NCBI GenBank assembly: GCA_016285515.1
Contig: JAEEQW010000008.1
Span: forward strand, 55,702-119,701
From: Bacteroidales bacterium
GTDB taxonomy: Bacteria > Bacteroidota > Bacteroidia > Bacteroidales > BM520
Length of the DNA: 64,000 nt
Reading direction: 5' to 3'
Position 1 is the stretch's first letter, and each line of letters starts with the position of its first letter. This document shows, piece after piece, positions 62,701-64,000 of this stretch. The position numbers and the translations under genes are program-made. Under the pieces are notes generated by a model, which saw nothing but the letters and a program-made list of their open reading frames with translations, was not told the origin of the DNA and ran no database searches.

Positions 62701-62802
62701 TGTGTTTCTTGCGTTGCCTACAATGAATGCAGTCGATGAAAGAAACAATGCAATTACAGCTGTAATTGCCAATGGTTTTAAGTGTAACTTTCTGTTTTTC
62801 AT
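59743..62802 (-). CDS. T9SS cargo protein with sortilin/BNR-like beta-propeller
   Basis: 1019 residues. Signal segment with a basic N-terminus (MKNRKLHLKPLAITAVIALFLSS). From about residue 90, repeated blades with Asp-box-like motifs: SPDGGIWRT, TTDGTSFT, STDGSTWTTV, STDGTNFTN, SEDGGSTWHVIG, and later VGTQEGRLFKIS and NPDIVVVTLGNYG, as in VPS10/sortilin and BNR propellers. ITVNPVNPDIV, IYAATYGGGLFEC are typical closing blades. The C-terminus (VSVFPNPVSDYANINI to TTSSKFIVVK) is a T9SS sorting domain. Likely a secreted or surface protein; whether it binds glycans or peptides is unknown. Confidence 0.87.
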   Translation of the reverse strand: MKNRKLHLKPLAITAVIALFLSSTAFIVGNARNTFGNKSVNNTKAENEYLASLRVNPATGTIDAADYQRALKEARRLGKESSLKGAAADLTWESCGPDDLAGRMRSIVTYKGYWYAGSPDGGIWRTPFSASSSNNFVWTKIVTDVYNVSCMYVDGNTLYVGTGENFNSEEFNLLPGFKGTGLYKTTDGTSFTLVDGTDGWFYISKIAVMGSTVYVATSDGLMKSTDGSTWTTVIEGNCKDVTASNSRVLAYVNGSAYLSTDGTNFTNISTDEDNKLPSDTYVGRITFAIAPSDNNIIYATAIYGVDFVETKTYNEYGTLYNIYRSEDGGSTWHVIGSGDGWTMFYVFNGNGLYATAMTIDPTNPDRVFIGGMDLWEGTKVPGNNIFQWTQRTSAENSTSQAYVPQNHFQYMFVPSIVGYGETIVIACENGIYLSYRLGAISRSASCNINLITSQFYTVAADYAGATMGGSQGNGTVVINKSSYTGKSGSNYHILLGELTGNDYTFNNIGGYCHYSLIYPNAKYVSINGNIDLKDESQTAYSDFSGVQTLILYRHDGQYPQDISYWQSDDYYKAIEDSAGYIAPSILWEDFDWEYNTDVVTYSDTMYHYAGDTIYAASNNANYPIPYVLDQDLPTGSKIVIEDHVASRFFVGVKNLIFMTKYASNFNIDFKTSSPWWIISARDVNGVTGTPQCMAVSKDCNYLYVGTQEGRLFKISNLAYAQNETTARVCTYNASFSTCTPNPYCVVNTTELNIPTNGRTITSITVNPVNPDIVVVTLGNYGYNDYIYMTTNARSQNPTFTQVPFSVDSPVYTATFIENNEDLPNYLLIGTDFGIFQNTDVVNGGEFVKQDNGMGEVPVFMIRQQNVITPKDANGNYRPTYYIDFDTEETDTVYITSYRNIYAATYGGGLFECTTFNEQNKNIDTPTGINDYSETPKNSVSVFPNPVSDYANINISTAADINVEISIYNMNGSLIESFIRYSSNGIINCQINTADFPMGTYIVKVNTVNGTTSSKFIVVK

Positions 62803-62852
62803 AAGCTATTTTAATATTTCAATGATTCCAAATAATATATTTCTTGAAAATA

Positions 62853-62860
62853 CAAATGTA
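62853..62860 (-). promoter_or_regulatory. -7 box of the beta-propeller/Fn3 operon
   Basis: TACATTTG on the - strand, 51 bases before the start codon at 62802. Confidence 0.45.
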
Positions 62861-62994
62861 CAACAAATTTTTATAATAAAACGGTCAATTTTAATTTAAA
62901 TTTACAAAAATTCTAATTTGTTGCTTAAAACATTGATATTCAGATTATTAACAATGTTTAACGCTTTTTATAAATAGTTAATTTTTTCTTGCTC

Positions 62995-63002
62995 TATCTT
63001 TG
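62995..63002 (+). promoter_or_regulatory. -7 box of the MoxR gene
   Basis: TATCTTTG, 28 bases before the ATG at 63031, with a TSS expected near 63009. Confidence 0.5.
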
Positions 63003-63030
63003 CAAACTGAAAAATATTTCATATAATATC

Positions 63031-64000
63031 ATGAACGAAAACATTAGAGAACTTAATGGATTAATTGCAGAAAAGAGTGCATTGGTCAATTCTGTGATGA
63101 TTGAAATGAGTAAGGTAATAATCGGTCAGCGACAGATGATAGAACGTCTGATGATAGGTCTGTTGGCCGACGGTCATATTCTGCTCGAAGGTGTCCCTGG
63201 CCTGGCAAAAACTCTTGCCATCAAGTCGCTTGCTGACACAATAGATGCGTCTTTCAGCAGGATACAGTTCACTCCGGACCTTCTTCCGGCCGACCTTATC
63301 GGTACTATGATTTACAGCCCAAAGAATGAATCATTTGAAGTCCGCAAAGGACCTATTTTCGCAAACTTCATTCTTGCCGATGAAATCAACCGTGCTCCGG
63401 CAAAGGTGCAGAGCGCTCTGCTTGAAACCATGCAGGAACGCCAAGTGACTATAGGCACTAACACCTACAAACTCGATGAACCATTTCTGGTACTTGCAAC
63501 TCAGAATCCTATAGAACAGGAGGGCACATATCCGTTGCCTGAGGCACAAGTTGACCGTTTTCTGCTTAAGGTTATCGTTGGATATCCGACCAAAGAGGAG
63601 GAAAAACTGATAATTCGCGCAAATATTTTGAACAGTTATGCTAAATGTTCTAAAATATTAAAACCGGCTGACATCGTAGAACTCAAGGAGCTTGTCAGGT
63701 CTGTTTATCTTGATGAAAAGATTGAAACTTATATCACAAATATTGTTTTCGCTTCTCGTGAACCCGAACAATATAGTCTTCCAAATTTCAAGTCTATGAT
63801 TGGTTTTGGCGCTTCACCACGTGCCTCAATAGGCTTGGCACTTGCTGCCAAAGCATACGCTTTCATGAGATGCAGAAGCTATGTCATCCCTGAAGATGTC
63901 CGCGCCATAGCACATGATGTGCTGCGCCATCGTATCGGACTGACATACGAGGCGGAGGCTGAGAACATCAAATCCGATGATGTGATTAATGAAATTCTCA
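63031..64000 (+). CDS. MoxR family AAA+ ATPase (3' truncated)
   Basis: 323 codons are visible and the frame is open at the window end. ATG at 63031 (MNENIRELNGLIAEKSALVN). Walker A region VIIGQRQMIERLMIGLLADGHILLEGVPGLAKT, Walker B with ANFILADEINRAPAKVQSALLETMQERQV, sensor 1 LATQNPIEQEGTYPLPEAQVDRF and the C-terminal lid PEDVRAIAHDVLRHRIGL are all typical of MoxR. These ATPases usually lie before DUF58 and von Willebrand A genes in Bacteroidota (the aerotolerance-type bat cluster), which would start just beyond this window. Confidence 0.95.
   Translation, partial: MNENIRELNGLIAEKSALVNSVMIEMSKVIIGQRQMIERLMIGLLADGHILLEGVPGLAKTLAIKSLADTIDASFSRIQFTPDLLPADLIGTMIYSPKNESFEVRKGPIFANFILADEINRAPAKVQSALLETMQERQVTIGTNTYKLDEPFLVLATQNPIEQEGTYPLPEAQVDRFLLKVIVGYPTKEEEKLIIRANILNSYAKCSKILKPADIVELKELVRSVYLDEKIETYITNIVFASREPEQYSLPNFKSMIGFGASPRASIGLALAAKAYAFMRCRSYVIPEDVRAIAHDVLRHRIGLTYEAEAENIKSDDVINEIL

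Overview
The window reads as a chromosomal segment of an anaerobic Bacteroidota, most likely order Bacteroidales, that has a type IX secretion system (T9SS). The evidence is a SusC/SusD outer-membrane pair, five proteins with T9SS C-terminal sorting domains, many TAnnTTTG promoter boxes typical of the Bacteroidota primary sigma factor, almost no Shine-Dalgarno sequences, and lineage-typical genes (DUF2851, GH92, NamZ/DUF1343, RNase Y next to ZapA). No rRNA, phage, insertion sequence or CRISPR array was seen. The species cannot be named from the sequence alone.

Layout. 1-4044: a truncated PaaK-like ligase, an acyltransferase and the ribosome factor EttA, all on the + strand. 4116-9249: glmS, then a convergent - strand block of ZapB-like coiled coil, zapA, a candidate 6S RNA, rny and a YihY/BrkB membrane protein. 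9330-17580: a GC-richer block on the - strand with SusC, SusD and a large T9SS cargo whose C-terminal half looks like peptide-N-glycosidase F. Short sequence copies shared by its two borders suggest it was inserted. 17634-22447: DUF2851, a helix-hairpin-helix protein and uvrA. 22512-29284: tRNA(CAU), a rhomboid protease whose stop codon lies inside the tRNA gene, an S41 protease, DUF1573, an aminotransferase, a NamZ-like lipoprotein and a LolC/E-like permease. 29451-34788: an ECF sigma factor with an unusual leader, a small ORF, nth, recA, a TPR lipoprotein and a phosphohexomutase.

35390-48994 is a surface-protein region: a 1251-residue alanine-repeat, tail-fibre-like secreted protein behind a roughly 290-nt leader, two T9SS cargo proteins that share a repeated GD-[WYV]-[IV]-G-x-F module, and a GH92 alpha-mannosidase lipoprotein. 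49024-57123 holds pckA, an ABC-F ATPase (Uup type), rlmH, gdhA, a two-gene chromate transporter, ung and a MORN-repeat lipoprotein. 57228-62802 holds a tiny lipoprotein, an outer-membrane barrel candidate and two more T9SS cargo proteins. The window ends inside a MoxR ATPase gene.

Functional links. The SusCD/PNGase-F-like block and the separate GH92 mannosidase together suggest use of N-glycans: release of the glycan from protein, import through SusCD, and mannose trimming. Secreted cargo makes up about a quarter of the window. The most unusual signals are the PNGase-F/SusCD block with its border duplications, the Shine-Dalgarno/tetrapeptide/hairpin leader of the sigma factor, and the shared surface module.
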